DNA of 39,593 nucleotides from Betaproteobacteria bacterium (GTDB taxonomy: Bacteria > Pseudomonadota > Gammaproteobacteria > Burkholderiales > SG8-39). Shown one piece after another: positions 33,396 through 39,593 of this stretch (its first letter is position 1; every line of letters begins with the position of its first letter). A model generated the notes under the pieces. It searched no databases. It saw only the letters and a program-made list of their open reading frames with translations, and was not told the DNA's origin. The DNA lies in NCBI GenBank assembly GCA_005881575.1, contig VBCA01000020.1, forward strand, positions 1 through 39,593, in the 5' to 3' direction. Both the position numbers and the translations under genes were made by a program.

Positions 33396-34504
33396 GCGGT
33401 TCCACGAGATCGGCATCTTCCGAGATCTACATCGGTTTGATGTCGGGCACGAGTCTCGACGGCGTCGATTCGGTTCTCGTCGACCTGCGGCGCCGACCCT
33501 TTCTTCTCGGTGCCGGGTTCCTACCCTATCCGAAGAGCTTGAAAGCCGCCTTGCTCGCCCTGCACAAGACATCCGGCGACGAGCTGCATCGTGCAGCGCT
33601 TGCAGGGATTGAACTCTCGAGACTGTACGCTAAGGCGGCCGATCGCCTCCTCGAGAAACACGGCGTCAACGCGCAAGCCGTATCCGCCATCGGTTGTCAC
33701 GGGCAGACAGTGCGTCATCGGCCGGGGTCCGGGTACAGCTTGCAGCTCGGCAATCCTGCGTGGCTTGCCGAGCGCACGGGCATTGCGGTGGTCGCCGATT
33801 TCAGGAGCCGCGACATCGCCGCGGGTGGGCAGGGTGCACCGCTGGTACCTGCGTTTCACGCGGCTGTTTTCCGAGACCCGCGCCGCCACCGCGTCATCGT
33901 CAATCTCGGCGGTATAGCCAATCTGACCGATCTTCCCCGTACAGGGCCCGTAACGGGGTTTGACACGGGACCCGGCAACGTTCTGCTCGACGCCTGGGCG
34001 CGTGAGCGACTCGGGCACGACTTCGACCGCGGCGGGGCGCTTGCCGCCCGGGGACGGCCGGTCGCATCCTTGCTGAAGAGGCTGCTTGCCGACCTCTATT
34101 TTCACCGCTCACCGCCCAAAAGCACGGGCCGTGATCACTTCAGTTTCGATTGGTTACGCCGGTTCGGCGTCGGAAGGCATCGGGCCGAGGACGTGCAAGC
34201 CACGTTGGCCGAGCTTACAGCGTGCAGCGTCGCCAAGGCGATTGCAAGGCACTGTCCGGGCGCAGAGGAGGTTTACCTGTGCGGGGGCGGAGTACGCAAC
34301 CACGACCTGGTGACGCGCATCACCCGGGAACTACCCGGCATGAAGATCTCCTCGACCGAGCGGCTCGGAATTCATCCGGACTGGGTGGAAGCGATGGCCT
34401 TTGCCTGGCTCGCGCAGCGGTCGCTGAAGCGACACACTGGAAACCTTCCAGAAGTCACCGGCGCGAAGGGACCGCGGGTGCTTGGTGCGATTTACCCGGC
34501 TTGA
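33392..34504 (+). CDS. anmK: Anhydro-N-acetylmuramic acid kinase
   Basis: The product is 370 aa from GTG 33392, which overlaps the M23 stop (GTGA). ASKHA-fold motifs MSGTSLDGVDSVLVDL, GCHGQTVRHRP, VNLGGIANLT and GFDTGPGNVLLD are diagnostic. It phosphorylates and opens the anhydro ring of recycled 1,6-anhydro-MurNAc. It is cytoplasmic and translationally coupled to the peptidase that starts wall turnover. Confidence 0.97.
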   Translation: MSGSTRSASSEIYIGLMSGTSLDGVDSVLVDLRRRPFLLGAGFLPYPKSLKAALLALHKTSGDELHRAALAGIELSRLYAKAADRLLEKHGVNAQAVSAIGCHGQTVRHRPGSGYSLQLGNPAWLAERTGIAVVADFRSRDIAAGGQGAPLVPAFHAAVFRDPRRHRVIVNLGGIANLTDLPRTGPVTGFDTGPGNVLLDAWARERLGHDFDRGGALAARGRPVASLLKRLLADLYFHRSPPKSTGRDHFSFDWLRRFGVGRHRAEDVQATLAELTACSVAKAIARHCPGAEEVYLCGGGVRNHDLVTRITRELPGMKISSTERLGIHPDWVEAMAFAWLAQRSLKRHTGNLPEVTGAKGPRVLGAIYPA

Positions 34505-34579
34505 CCGGCGAATGACTGCGAAGAAAAACGCAAAAACAGAACGGAAGCCTAGCGCCCCCGCTTCAGGACCCCCATCGAC

Positions 34580-34930
34580 TCATGCGGAGAACGACGAACC
34601 GCAACCGCAGGTGCTCGTCGCATTGGGGTTTTTGATCACGAACTGCGCACCCTCGAGGCCTTCGGTGTAGTCGATCTCGGCGCCGACGAGATACTGATAG
34701 CTCATCGGGTCGATGAGCAGCATCACCCCGTTTTTCTCCATCACCGTGTCGTCGTCGCTCTTCACTTCGTCGAAAGTAAAACCGTACTGGAAGCCGGAGC
34801 AGCCACCGCCCGTGACGAACACGCGCAGCTTCAATTCGGTGTTGCCTTCCTCGTCGATCAACTGCTTGACTTTGTTGGCGGCGCTGTCAGTGAAGACTAG
34901 CGGCGCGGGTATCTCTGCGACAGCATTCAT
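34580..34930 (-). CDS. erpA: Iron-sulfur cluster insertion protein ErpA
   Basis: The product is 116 aa, A-type carrier family. The three Fe-S ligating cysteines are present: C44 ([11 protein letters not shown]), C108 and C110 (STCGCGSSF). It delivers [4Fe-4S] clusters to apo-enzymes. AGGAG 7 nt before the ATG. It converges with anmK. Confidence 0.97.
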   Translation of the reverse strand: MNAVAEIPAPLVFTDSAANKVKQLIDEEGNTELKLRVFVTGGGCSGFQYGFTFDEVKSDDDTVMEKNGVMLLIDPMSYQYLVGAEIDYTEGLEGAQFVIKNPNATSTCGCGSSFSA

Positions 34931-35053
34931 GTCTCAACTCCTGTTACAAACCCCATTATCGGTCCGGGACCCGAAGCGGTCAAACCGCGCCAGCCACGTA
35001 GATGAGGCTGCAGGTACCGGTATTCAAGCCCGAGAGAAAGTCAGCGCCGCCCC

Positions 35054-35464
35054 TTAGACCGCGGGCTTGCTCGTCGCGAGCTTCAACTCCACGGTCTTTG
35101 CTTCGCCCGAGCGGTGTACCAGATGCCCCTCGACTATGGCGCCGAGATGCATCTCCAGACTGTTGTAATGCACGTCTCCTTTGACTCTGGAGCGCGACTG
35201 GAGTTCGAGGAATTCTGCCACATACACGGGCCCCGTGATCTCGCCGTTCACGACCAGGTGCGATACACTGATTTCCCCTTCGATACGAGCCTTTTCGCTC
35301 AGCACCAGAGTCGAAGGCTCGTCCGAAACCGCAGTTACATTTCCCACGACTTCGCCATCGACACGAAGTCCTCCGGTGAAGTTGACGTTGCCCTCGATCT
35401 TCGTGCCGACACCAATCAGGCTGTCGATGCGATTTTGCGGCTTGCTGGGCTGCTTGCGAAACAT
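35054..35464 (-). CDS. Bactofilin (polymer-forming cytoskeletal protein)
   Basis: The product is 136 aa. A short disordered N-terminus (MFRKQPSKPQNRID) leads into the DUF583 beta-helix: SLIGVGTKIEGNVNFTGGLRVDGEVVGNV, then repeated hydrophobic-glycine rungs ending HLGAIVEGHL. Bactofilins polymerise without nucleotides and often organise wall enzymes; M23 peptidases are known partners, and one lies 1.6 kb away. AGGAAG precedes the ATG. The gene lies 15 nt after the DUF6776 gene. Confidence 0.95.
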   Translation of the reverse strand: MFRKQPSKPQNRIDSLIGVGTKIEGNVNFTGGLRVDGEVVGNVTAVSDEPSTLVLSEKARIEGEISVSHLVVNGEITGPVYVAEFLELQSRSRVKGDVHYNSLEMHLGAIVEGHLVHRSGEAKTVELKLATSKPAV

Positions 35465-35479
35465 AGCGCTTCCTACTTG

Positions 35480-36229
35480 CTAAGAAAGGTTGATGTTTTG
35501 GCTGGCACGGGCCTCGCTGGACCCGTTCTCCAGGATGCGCGCCTGTACGGTCCGCACCTTGGCTCCCGCCGGAACCCGAAATGTTCCCTCAACTCGACGA
35601 AAGTACTTGAAATTGAGCCTAAAAGCAGTGCTGCCTGTCTCGGCTGACTCGGGGATGACGATTGTAGCATCCCTGCCCTCCTGCTGCATCTCCACCACGA
35701 GCTGCAAAGACCCGTGGAACTCGCGGTCAAGCCTGCCTCCCTGGAGGACGAGCAGCCGGTAGCGAAACTCGCCGGGAAGCACGTCACGCTCGACTTTGAA
35801 GCGGTGGATACTGACTTTCTCGCCGCGTCGTTCGCTGGGGACGAGATTTTCGAAAAAGGCCAGATCCTCCTTGAGTCTGTTGTTTTCGTCTTCGAGCGTC
35901 TTCACCTGAGAGGCAAGCTGGGCCTGCGCAGTTTGTTCGATCTTCAGGCGCGACTCACTGGCGTTGGCGATCGAGCGCAACCTCGCGGCCTCGCTCTCGA
36001 GCCGCCCCATCGATTCGCGAAGCCTGGCGAATTCGTTTTGCAGCTCGCTACGATCGAAACCGGCGAAACGACGCCCGGCGTCGTACATCCACGCGGCCAG
36101 CGCAAGCGCGAGCGAGAGGAACACCAGCATTCCAAGCCAGCGCCAGTACCAAGCGACGTGCGTCTGGACCGTCATCTTCGGCGCAGAAATCCCGAAACGC
36201 TGGCGGAATTGTTTGAAGAGCTTGGACAT
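35480..36229 (-). CDS. DUF6776 membrane-anchored coiled-coil protein
   Basis: The product is 249 aa from the ATG at 36229 with GGAGAATCCA upstream. One membrane helix (~31-50, LGMLVFLSLALALAAWMYDAG) is followed by a coiled coil (~60-130, RLRESMGRLESEAARLRS, QVKTLEDENNRLKEDLAFFENL) and a C-terminal beta domain (FRYRLLVLQGGRLDREFHG to RASQNINLS). It has the layout of the DUF6776 proteins that accompany bactofilin in betaproteobacteria. It is likely inner-membrane with its beta domain in the periplasm; function unknown, perhaps a bactofilin partner. Confidence 0.88.
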   Translation of the reverse strand: MSKLFKQFRQRFGISAPKMTVQTHVAWYWRWLGMLVFLSLALALAAWMYDAGRRFAGFDRSELQNEFARLRESMGRLESEAARLRSIANASESRLKIEQTAQAQLASQVKTLEDENNRLKEDLAFFENLVPSERRGEKVSIHRFKVERDVLPGEFRYRLLVLQGGRLDREFHGSLQLVVEMQQEGRDATIVIPESAETGSTAFRLNFKYFRRVEGTFRVPAGAKVRTVQARILENGSSEARASQNINLS

Positions 36230-36248
36230 TGGATTCTCCGCCGCCGAG

Positions 36249-37277
36249 TCAGGGCACAATGGCCAGATGCGAAAGACCCATCGTCTCCTCGAATCCAAAC
36301 ATGATATTCATATTCTGCACCGCTTGTCCCGAAGCGCCCTTCACCAGATTGTCGATCACCGAGAGAACGACAAGCATATCTCCCTCATTCGGGCGATGGA
36401 TCGCGACGCGGCAGGTATTGGTGGCCCGCACCGAGCGCGTATCCGGCTCGCTTCCGGCAGGAAGCACATCGACGAAGGGTTCGTCGCGATAGCGATCTTC
36501 GTACAGTTTCTGAAACTCCATGTTAGCAGTGATCCGAGCATAAAGAGTCGCATGTATGCCCCGAATCATGGGCGCCAGATGCGGTACGAACGTGAGGCCC
36601 ACGCTCCTTCCTGCGACTGCGTCCAGCTCCTGCCGAATCTCTGGCCAATGACGATGGCCAGAAACACTGTAGGTTTTGAAATTATCTGAAGCCTCGGAGA
36701 AGAGCAGATGTTCTTCGGTTTTCTTGCCGGCACCGCTCACCCCGGACTTCGCATCCGCGATCAAGTGATCGAGGTCGACAGCCCGGGATTCCGCAAGGGG
36801 CAACAGGCCGAGCTGAACAGCGGTCGGATAGCACCCCGGATTCGCCACCAGGCGTGCCCCCTTGATCTTTGCGCGATTCACCTCAGGCAGACCGTACACT
36901 GCCTGGACAAGAAGCTCGGGCGCGGCGTGCTTGACCTTGTACCATTTCTCCCACTCAGTTGCGTTCTTGATGCGAAAATCAGCCGAGAGATCGACGACAC
37001 GCACGCCGGCCTCCACGAGCGCCCTCGCCTCACGCATTGCAACGGTGCTGGGCGTCGCGAAAAACACGACGTCGCACTTGGCGAGGTCGGACTTGAGCGG
37101 ATCCGAGTACGCAATCGCCACGGCCCCTCGCAAGCTCGGAAAAACCTGCGCCACCGGAATACCGGCGTCCTTGCGCGAGGTGATCGCGACGAGCTCCGAT
37201 TGCGGGTGGCGCGCGAGGATGCGCAGCAACTCGATCCCGGTATAGCCGGTCCCGCCCACGATGCCGACTTTAATCAT
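36249..37277 (-). CDS. argC: N-acetyl-gamma-glutamyl-phosphate reductase
   Basis: The product is 342 aa; the ATG at 37277 follows GAGGTAGTG and starts [21 protein letters not shown], the NADP-binding loop. The active-site Cys149 is in [10 protein letters not shown], and the catalytic His is in [10 protein letters not shown]. It catalyses the third step of arginine synthesis. It lies downstream of rplM-rpsI past a terminator and upstream of DUF6776 (19 nt). Confidence 0.98.
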   Translation of the reverse strand: MIKVGIVGGTGYTGIELLRILARHPQSELVAITSRKDAGIPVAQVFPSLRGAVAIAYSDPLKSDLAKCDVVFFATPSTVAMREARALVEAGVRVVDLSADFRIKNATEWEKWYKVKHAAPELLVQAVYGLPEVNRAKIKGARLVANPGCYPTAVQLGLLPLAESRAVDLDHLIADAKSGVSGAGKKTEEHLLFSEASDNFKTYSVSGHRHWPEIRQELDAVAGRSVGLTFVPHLAPMIRGIHATLYARITANMEFQKLYEDRYRDEPFVDVLPAGSEPDTRSVRATNTCRVAIHRPNEGDMLVVLSVIDNLVKGASGQAVQNMNIMFGFEETMGLSHLAIVP

Positions 37278-37369
37278 CACTACCTCAGAAAACCGGTCTC
37301 CCTGCCGAGTTCCATCGAATCGCACCATGCCCGGGAAGTCCAGTTCCAGCTGAAACGGGAACCGCAAAC

Positions 37370-37392
37370 AAAAAAGCCGCCCGGAGGGCGGC
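37370..37392 (-). terminator. Rho-independent terminator after rpsI
   Basis: On the minus strand: GCCGCCC, a 3-nt loop, GGGCGGC, then six T's. The 7-bp stem occupies 37376-37392 and the T-run 37375-37370. It separates rplM-rpsI from argC. Confidence 0.9.
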
Positions 37393-37415
37393 TTTCCTGT
37401 GCCAATCTCTGAACA

Positions 37416-37808
37416 TCAGCGTTTGGAATATTGCTTGCGCCGCCGCGCCTTATGCAGACCGACTTTCTTTCGCTCGACCTCGCGCGCATCGCGAGTCACC
37501 AAGCCGGCCTTGCTCAAAAGCGGCTTGAGCGCCGGATCGTACTCGATCAGCGCGCGCGTCAGACCGTGGCGCACGGCGCCCGCCTGGCCGAACTCCCCTC
37601 CTCCTGATACGTTCACCCTGACGTCGAACTGGGTCAGCTTGTCGGTCAACACAAGGGGCTGGCGCACGACCATTTGCCCGGTTTCGCGTGCGAAGTATTC
37701 GTTCGCCGGACGGTCGTTCACGATGAAATCACCCTTGCCGGCCTTGATGAACACCCGCGCTACGGAACTCTTACGTCGTCCGGTTCCGTAATAGTATTGT
37801 CCGATCAT
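37416..37808 (-). CDS. rpsI: 30S ribosomal protein S9
   Basis: The product is 130 aa, full length. [15 protein letters not shown] and the C-terminal [17 protein letters not shown] tail that contacts P-site tRNA are present. Its ATG overlaps the rplM stop by 4 bp (ATGA), so it is coupled to rplM. Confidence 0.99.
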   Translation of the reverse strand: MIGQYYYGTGRRKSSVARVFIKAGKGDFIVNDRPANEYFARETGQMVVRQPLVLTDKLTQFDVRVNVSGGGEFGQAGAVRHGLTRALIEYDPALKPLLSKAGLVTRDAREVERKKVGLHKARRRKQYSKR

Positions 37809-38239
37809 GCGTTGGTCTCCAGCGCTTTTGGCTGCTGCGCCGCGTGAGGGTGCTCCCCACCCGCGTAGACTTTCAGTTTCTTGAGCATCGCGTAGCCGAG
37901 CGGCCCTTTGGGCAACATCCCTTTGACCGCGATCTCGAGCGCCCGAGTGGGGAACCGCGCCTGCATCTTGCCGAACGTAGTCGCGTAGACTCCGCCGGGG
38001 TAGGTGCTGTGGCGATAATAAGTCTTGGCCTCGCTCTTGTTCCCCGTAACGCGCAGTTTAGCGGCGTTCACGACGACCACGTAATCCCCGGTGTCGACGT
38101 GCGGAGTAAACTCCGGCTTATGTTTGCCGCGTAATCGGCGCGCGATTTCGGCGGCAAGTCGCCCGAGCACCTTGCCACTGGCGTCGACCAAATACCAGTT
38201 GCGCTTGACCTCATGGGGCTTCGCGGAGAAAGTGGTCAT
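37805..38239 (-). CDS. rplM: 50S ribosomal protein L13
   Basis: The product is 144 aa. [37 protein letters not shown]-like text and [22 protein letters not shown] are L13 signatures. It heads the rplM-rpsI operon with a strong sigma-70 promoter 43 bp upstream. Confidence 0.99.
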   Translation of the reverse strand: MTTFSAKPHEVKRNWYLVDASGKVLGRLAAEIARRLRGKHKPEFTPHVDTGDYVVVVNAAKLRVTGNKSEAKTYYRHSTYPGGVYATTFGKMQARFPTRALEIAVKGMLPKGPLGYAMLKKLKVYAGGEHPHAAQQPKALETNA

Positions 38240-38281
38240 GGCTGTGGAAGCTCGCGTCTCGTATTGCGACGAAAGCGCGTG

Positions 38282-38310
38282 ATTTTATTGAAGAAGTAGC
38301 GAAGTGTCAA
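38282..38310 (-). promoter_or_regulatory. Sigma-70 promoter of rplM-rpsI
   Basis: On the minus strand: TTGACA (38310-38305), a 17-nt spacer, then TAAAAT (38287-38282). This is a perfect -35, a 5/6 -10 and ideal spacing. The predicted start is near 38275, leaving a leader of ~36 nt. Confidence 0.9.
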
Positions 38311-38462
38311 ACGCATTTCAGCCGGTGATCGCTCCCAGGTGCGGTGCGGTGAGAGACTGGACTAATATCGGGAATGCTTGAAATAGTAAGTATATTCAAT
38401 TCATTGATGATCTCGATCGGGTACTCTTGAATTCTCTCGAGCGATTTGAAAAAGCGAAAAAG

Positions 38463-38885
38463 ATGGAGTGCAAAGTCAAATGGATCGGCCCAGACGGCAT
38501 GAGCTTCGTAGCCGAAACTGAAAGCGGCCATGCTTTCGTGATGGACGGTGCCCCAGAGGGCGGGGGGCGTAACCTGGGGCCGCGTCCGATGGAGACCGTG
38601 CTCGCCGGGACCGGCGGCTGCACCGCCTACGACGTGGTGCTGATCCTCAGGAAAAGCGGCCAGAGCGTCTCGGCTTGCGAGGTCCGGCTGAGCTCCGAGC
38701 GCGCGGAAACCGATCCCAAGGTGTTCACCAAGATTCACATGCACTTCGTCGTGCGGGGCAAAAATCTGAAACCCTCGACAGTCGAAAGCGCGATCAAGCT
38801 CTCGCACAACAAATACTGCTCGGCTTCGATCATGCTGGGAAAGACCGCGAAGATTTCGCACGACTACGAAATCATCGCCGATTGA
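38463..38885 (+). CDS. OsmC-family protein
   Basis: The product is 140 aa from ATG 38463 (MECKVKWIGPDGMSFVAETESGHAFVM), the usual start of the YhfA-like branch; a TTG at 38427 would add 12 residues. The peroxidase-type Cys is in GTGGCTAYDVV, and the second candidate is in HNKYCSASIML, matching the two-cysteine OsmC/Ohr plan. GAPEGGGRNLGPRPMETVLAG is the dimer-interface motif. It probably reduces organic hydroperoxides, but the YhfA branch is not biochemically settled. Confidence 0.92.
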   Translation: MECKVKWIGPDGMSFVAETESGHAFVMDGAPEGGGRNLGPRPMETVLAGTGGCTAYDVVLILRKSGQSVSACEVRLSSERAETDPKVFTKIHMHFVVRGKNLKPSTVESAIKLSHNKYCSASIMLGKTAKISHDYEIIAD

Positions 38886-38900
38886 GCCCGCGCGGGCGCG

Positions 38901-39548
38901 CTAGATCCAGTACGAGAGCGTCGTCATCAGGCGAGCGGCCAAGCGCATGCCGAGTCTGGCCGGTTCAGGCAGTTCGCGTGCCCCGAGCGATTCGGCCGTG
39001 CGACGGTGACCGGTCTCTTCAGCTTGCATGCTCTCGATCACGGCCCGCGTCTTGGCGTCGCGGCCTCCGAGCCGATCGATGTGTCTTTGCAGATGCTGCT
39101 CGACCTGCCGCTCGGTCTCGGCGAGGAATCCGAGATTCCAGCGCTCGCCCAGTCTTCCTGAGGCATAACCGAGAGCCAGCGAACCCGCGTACCACAGGGG
39201 GTTGAGCACGCTCACCCGGCCGCCGAGCTCGCGTACGCGTTGCGCGCTCCAGGCGAGATGATCGGCCTCCTCGAGTGCCGCCTTTGCGAGCGCGTCCTTG
39301 ACGTGGTCGTTCGAAGACGCCAGCGCCTGCCCCTGGTATAGCGCCTGAGCACACACCTCCCCGCAGTGGTTCACGCGCATCAGGGCCGCAGCATCGCGGC
39401 GTACTTCGTCGCCAAGATCCTCCTCGACGACGGTATCAGCCGGACTGGGTCGGCGCGCGACTGGGTCACCGTACAGAATCCGCAAGGCCTTGTCGAACTC
39501 GAGGATGCAGCGATCCGGATCGAAGCGTGTGTGGCTTGAGATCTCCAT
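38901..39548 (-). CDS. coq7: Coq7-type demethoxyubiquinone hydroxylase
   Basis: The product is 215 aa. Carboxylate-bridged diiron ligands are visible: E64 (NHCGE), E94 and H97 (EEADH), E146 (AETERQVEQH), E178 and H181 (EETGH). The last helices are amphipathic (MRLAARLMTTLSYWI). It performs the C6 hydroxylation step in aerobic ubiquinone synthesis at the inner membrane. It converges with the OsmC gene (15 nt). Confidence 0.97.
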   Translation of the reverse strand: MEISSHTRFDPDRCILEFDKALRILYGDPVARRPSPADTVVEEDLGDEVRRDAAALMRVNHCGEVCAQALYQGQALASSNDHVKDALAKAALEEADHLAWSAQRVRELGGRVSVLNPLWYAGSLALGYASGRLGERWNLGFLAETERQVEQHLQRHIDRLGGRDAKTRAVIESMQAEETGHRRTAESLGARELPEPARLGMRLAARLMTTLSYWI

Positions 39549-39593
39549 TGAAAAGCCCGTCTCTCGGAGTTCGGAATGATACCTCCGAATTTC

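Noticed and set aside
34512-34670. Small lysine-rich ORF after anmK (MTAKKNAKTERK...)
   Set aside because: More than half of it is antisense to the conserved end of erpA, it has no good ribosome-binding site, and it ends without a recognisable domain.
1-39593. CRISPR arrays, tRNA/rRNA genes, insertion sequences, prophage or attachment sites
   Set aside because: Reading both strands showed no spaced direct-repeat arrays, no cloverleaf-like tRNA sequence, no transposase or integrase, and no terminal inverted repeats.

Overview
The window looks like a GC-rich chromosomal segment of a betaproteobacterium (Burkholderiales/Nitrosomonadales-like, possibly uncultured; inferred without any search). 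The main evidence is the right-hand gene order tyrS / M23 peptidase / anmK / erpA / bactofilin / DUF6776 / argC / rpsI / rplM / OsmC / coq7, which I recognise from betaproteobacteria. A Bug/TctC-type solute-binding protein at the left edge and TAGAAT-type -10 boxes placed very close to start codons agree with this. I see no rRNA, tRNA, CRISPR array, insertion sequence or prophage.

Left part (1-9.2 kb), accessory character: a cut-off TctC/Bug binding protein; a hicA-hicB toxin-antitoxin pair followed by a third, translationally coupled small gene, with a 9-bp inverted repeat upstream; a tight minus-strand operon of a RidA-like protein, an exported LVIVD-repeat protein and a haem-oxygenase-like diiron oxidase (HDO); then plus-strand genes for a small exported protein, a Tat-exported aldo/keto reductase, an MFS transporter, pdxH (apparently leaderless) and an ADP/ATP-carrier-family transporter with no ordinary start codon at its conserved N-terminus.

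Centre (9.2-21.2 kb): a nearly complete phosphate-starvation island. It contains glpQ (phosphodiester scavenging), phoR-dgkA-ppk (sensor kinase, lipid kinase, polyphosphate kinase, one minus-strand operon), ppx (polyphosphatase, divergent), and pstSCAB-phoU-phoB (high-affinity phosphate uptake and response regulator, one minus-strand operon). Candidate Pho boxes precede glpQ, ppk and pstS. All three have the layout 7-4-7 direct repeat, exactly 10 nt, then TAGNNT, so one PhoB regulon covering scavenging, uptake, storage and signalling is the best reading. PhoR is separated from PhoB and travels with polyphosphate and diacylglycerol kinases.

Right-centre (21.2-30.7 kb): a 1-kb gene-poor stretch holding a 16-codon lysine-rich ORF and an out-of-frame lysine/alanine-rich remnant; two divergent msrA genes (one cytoplasmic, one exported); aidB; a second HDO-fold gene downstream of a membrane GGDEF-EAL protein; a DUF3047 lipoprotein and a FadL-type porin.

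Right (30.8-39.6 kb): the conserved housekeeping block for tRNA charging, peptidoglycan remodelling and recycling, Fe-S insertion, cytoskeleton, arginine synthesis, ribosomal proteins and ubiquinone synthesis.

The least-described parts are the RidA-LVIVD-HDO operon, the GGDEF/EAL-HDO pair and the three-gene hicAB locus.
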